From: Actinomycetota bacterium
Lineage (GTDB): Bacteria; Zhuqueibacterota; Zhuqueibacteria; Residuimicrobiales; Krinioviventaceae
Assembly: GCA_011682565.1 (NCBI GenBank)
Contig: JAACEJ010000161.1
Span: forward strand, 1 to 7,284
Length of the DNA stretch: 7,284 nt
Direction: 5' to 3'
How positions within the stretch are numbered: the stretch's first letter is position 1; the number at the start of each line of letters is the position of its first letter. Position numbers and translations under genes: made by a program. The notes beneath the pieces were generated by a model, which saw nothing but the letters and a program-made list of their open reading frames with translations, made no database searches and had not been told where the DNA came from. This document shows positions 5,885-7,284 of this stretch, piece by piece.

Positions 5885-7284
5885 TTATCGTTGGACAATT
5901 GTGCCGCTCGATTTCAGATTGTCGAAATAAGCTCTGAACATTTTACCGGCAATGGGTGCAGCATGGGCACCGCCTCCGCCGCCGTTCTCCACGAAAACAC
6001 ATATAGCGATCTGTGGATCGTCGTATGGCGCAAACCCAATGTACCAGGCATGTGAGTCGCCGTGAGGATTTTGTGCTGTTCCTGTTTTGCCCGCAACAGT
6101 TACATCCGGCAGCCAACTGGCTCGCCCGGTTCCGCCCGCTTCGTTGACTACTTTGAACATTCCTTCACGCAGGATCGAAAAAGTTTCTTGCGAAACACCG
6201 GAAACCTTTTTTTCTCGCGGCGTAAAGTAGACCATTTTTTCAGCGGCCCGGTCATACATTTTATGGACAAGATGCGGCTGATAATATTTCCCGCTGTTGG
6301 CCATAATCATTGCAAATTGCGCCATTTGCAGAGGGGTCACCAACAGATCGCCCTGGCCTATTCCCAGGTTAAGCAGCAGCCCTTTTGTCCATCCACCCTT
6401 GCCATAAATTTTATCAAGGTATTTCGTGTCCGGAACCAGCCCTGCACTTTCTCCCAAAAGATCAATTCCCGTCGGTTTTCCAAAACCAAATTTTCTTGCA
6501 AAATCAGCCCAGGTATCGACTCCGACCTTCAGGCTCAATCGATAAAAATAGACATTGCAGGAATGTTTAATAGCGTTCAAAAGATCCATCTTTCCGTGAC
6601 CGCTTAGCTTCCAGCATTTAAAATTTCTCCGCCCCAACCGCAAAAAGCCTTTACACACTGACGTTGTGCTCGGCGTGCATTTGCGGGTTTCCAAACCGGC
6701 TGCAGCAAGTACAAGTTTAAATGTAGAACCCGGCGGAAAAACGCTTTGGATCATTCGATCATAAAGCGGCCGGTCAGGATCGTTCACAAGTTGACGCCAG
6801 GATTCTCCTGAAATCCTTTTTGTAAAAAGATCGGGATTGTAATCCGGTTTACTGCAAAGAGATAATACGCCACCGTCACGGACATTAATGAGAACAAGTC
6901 CGCCTTTTTTATCTTTGAACAAATCCTCCGCCAAGCGCTGCAAGCGAAGATCGATGGTCAAATAAAAATCATTACCCGGCCGCGGCCGGTGCTCACCGGG
7001 AAAAGTAACATCTTCAACCTCCCGACCTAACGCATCGACCTCAATATAATTATAGCCGATCTGCCCTCTGAGCAAATTGTCATACACCTTTTCCAGCCCC
7101 TTTTTCCCGACAAGGTCGCCCTGCTGAAGAGCATGACTCTTTCGATTCAGCAATTCAGATCGGGAAATCTGGCCAAGATAGCCGAAAAGATGCGCGGCAT
7201 TAATTCCTGCCGGATATAGCCTGCGCGGCTCAACATTGAAAAAGAAGCCGGGTAATTCCAGTTTTCTTTCTTCAATTTCTACCC
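5885..7284 (-). CDS. mrdA: Penicillin-binding protein 2 (partial, 5' end outside the window)
   Basis: Periplasmic, membrane-anchored D,D-transpeptidase that cross-links peptidoglycan during cell elongation together with RodA. The visible 465 codons lack the N-terminal anchor and the first part of the pedestal domain. The frame stays open to the window edge, first reading EIEERKLELPGFFF, then YPAGINAAHLFGYLG and GDLVGKKGLEKVYDNLLRG, the characteristic PBP2 dimerisation/pedestal motifs. The transpeptidase domain has all three active-site motifs: STFK with the nucleophile serine at 6725-6727, SCN near 6554-6562, and KTGTA beginning at 6088. The C-terminus has a five-glycine run followed by AHAAPIAGKMF, the usual strand after KTG. 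A TTG at 7151-7153 is an internal leucine, not a start. The stop is TAA at 5885-5887. FtsI is unlikely given the YDxxLRG motif and the rodA neighbour. Confidence 0.95.
   Translation of the reverse strand, partial: VEIEERKLELPGFFFNVEPRRLYPAGINAAHLFGYLGQISRSELLNRKSHALQQGDLVGKKGLEKVYDNLLRGQIGYNYIEVDALGREVEDVTFPGEHRPRPGNDFYLTIDLRLQRLAEDLFKDKKGGLVLINVRDGGVLSLCSKPDYNPDLFTKRISGESWRQLVNDPDRPLYDRMIQSVFPPGSTFKLVLAAAGLETRKCTPSTTSVCKGFLRLGRRNFKCWKLSGHGKMDLLNAIKHSCNVYFYRLSLKVGVDTWADFARKFGFGKPTGIDLLGESAGLVPDTKYLDKIYGKGGWTKGLLLNLGIGQGDLLVTPLQMAQFAMIMANSGKYYQPHLVHKMYDRAAEKMVYFTPREKKVSGVSQETFSILREGMFKVVNEAGGTGRASWLPDVTVAGKTGTAQNPHGDSHAWYIGFAPYDDPQIAICVFVENGGGGGAHAAPIAGKMFRAYFDNLKSSGTIVQR

Noticed and set aside
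6062..6607. 181-codon open frame on the plus strand
   Set aside because: It lies wholly antisense to the PBP2 transpeptidase domain, which has all its motifs. The translation shows no recognisable domain, so it is a shadow frame.

Overview
This window comes from a bacterium with an outer membrane. It carries a diderm-style outer-membrane beta-barrel gene, a lipoprotein gene and the lipoprotein-modifying enzyme Lgt. Base composition is moderately AT-rich. The barrel gene has a thrombospondin-type-3-like acidic linker followed by a beta-sandwich, an architecture I associate with the FCB superphylum and related candidate phyla (Calditrichota/KSB1/Marinimicrobia-like lineages). That placement is inference from style, not a database match. 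All genes lie on the minus strand and cover nearly the whole window, with short gaps.

Read in the direction of transcription (from high to low coordinates), the first block is cell-wall elongation. It holds the 3' part of a PBP2 transpeptidase gene (mrdA, running off the right edge), then the SEDS glycosyltransferase gene rodA, then lgt after gaps of about 30 bases. This looks like one operon whose earlier part lies beyond position 7284. PBP2 and RodA form the core peptidoglycan synthase of the elongasome. Lgt makes the first modification of every lipoprotein.

The second block follows a 79-base gap that holds a good sigma70-like promoter. It contains a 391-residue predicted outer-membrane barrel protein of unusual architecture, and 13 bases later a 268-residue lipoprotein with a coiled coil and TPR repeats resembling CpoB/YbgF. 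This pair ends at a clear Rho-independent terminator at 1656-1684. The lipoprotein is a predicted substrate of the Lgt encoded just upstream.

The third unit is glgA, a full-length glycogen synthase in its own transcription unit, with a weak hairpin after its stop near the left edge. It has no obvious functional link to the envelope genes.

No RNA gene, mobile element, CRISPR array or defence system is visible. The points most worth a second look are the barrel/TSP3-like/beta-sandwich/C-terminal-helix protein, its partner CpoB-like lipoprotein beside the elongasome genes, and the substituted active-site positions in Lgt.
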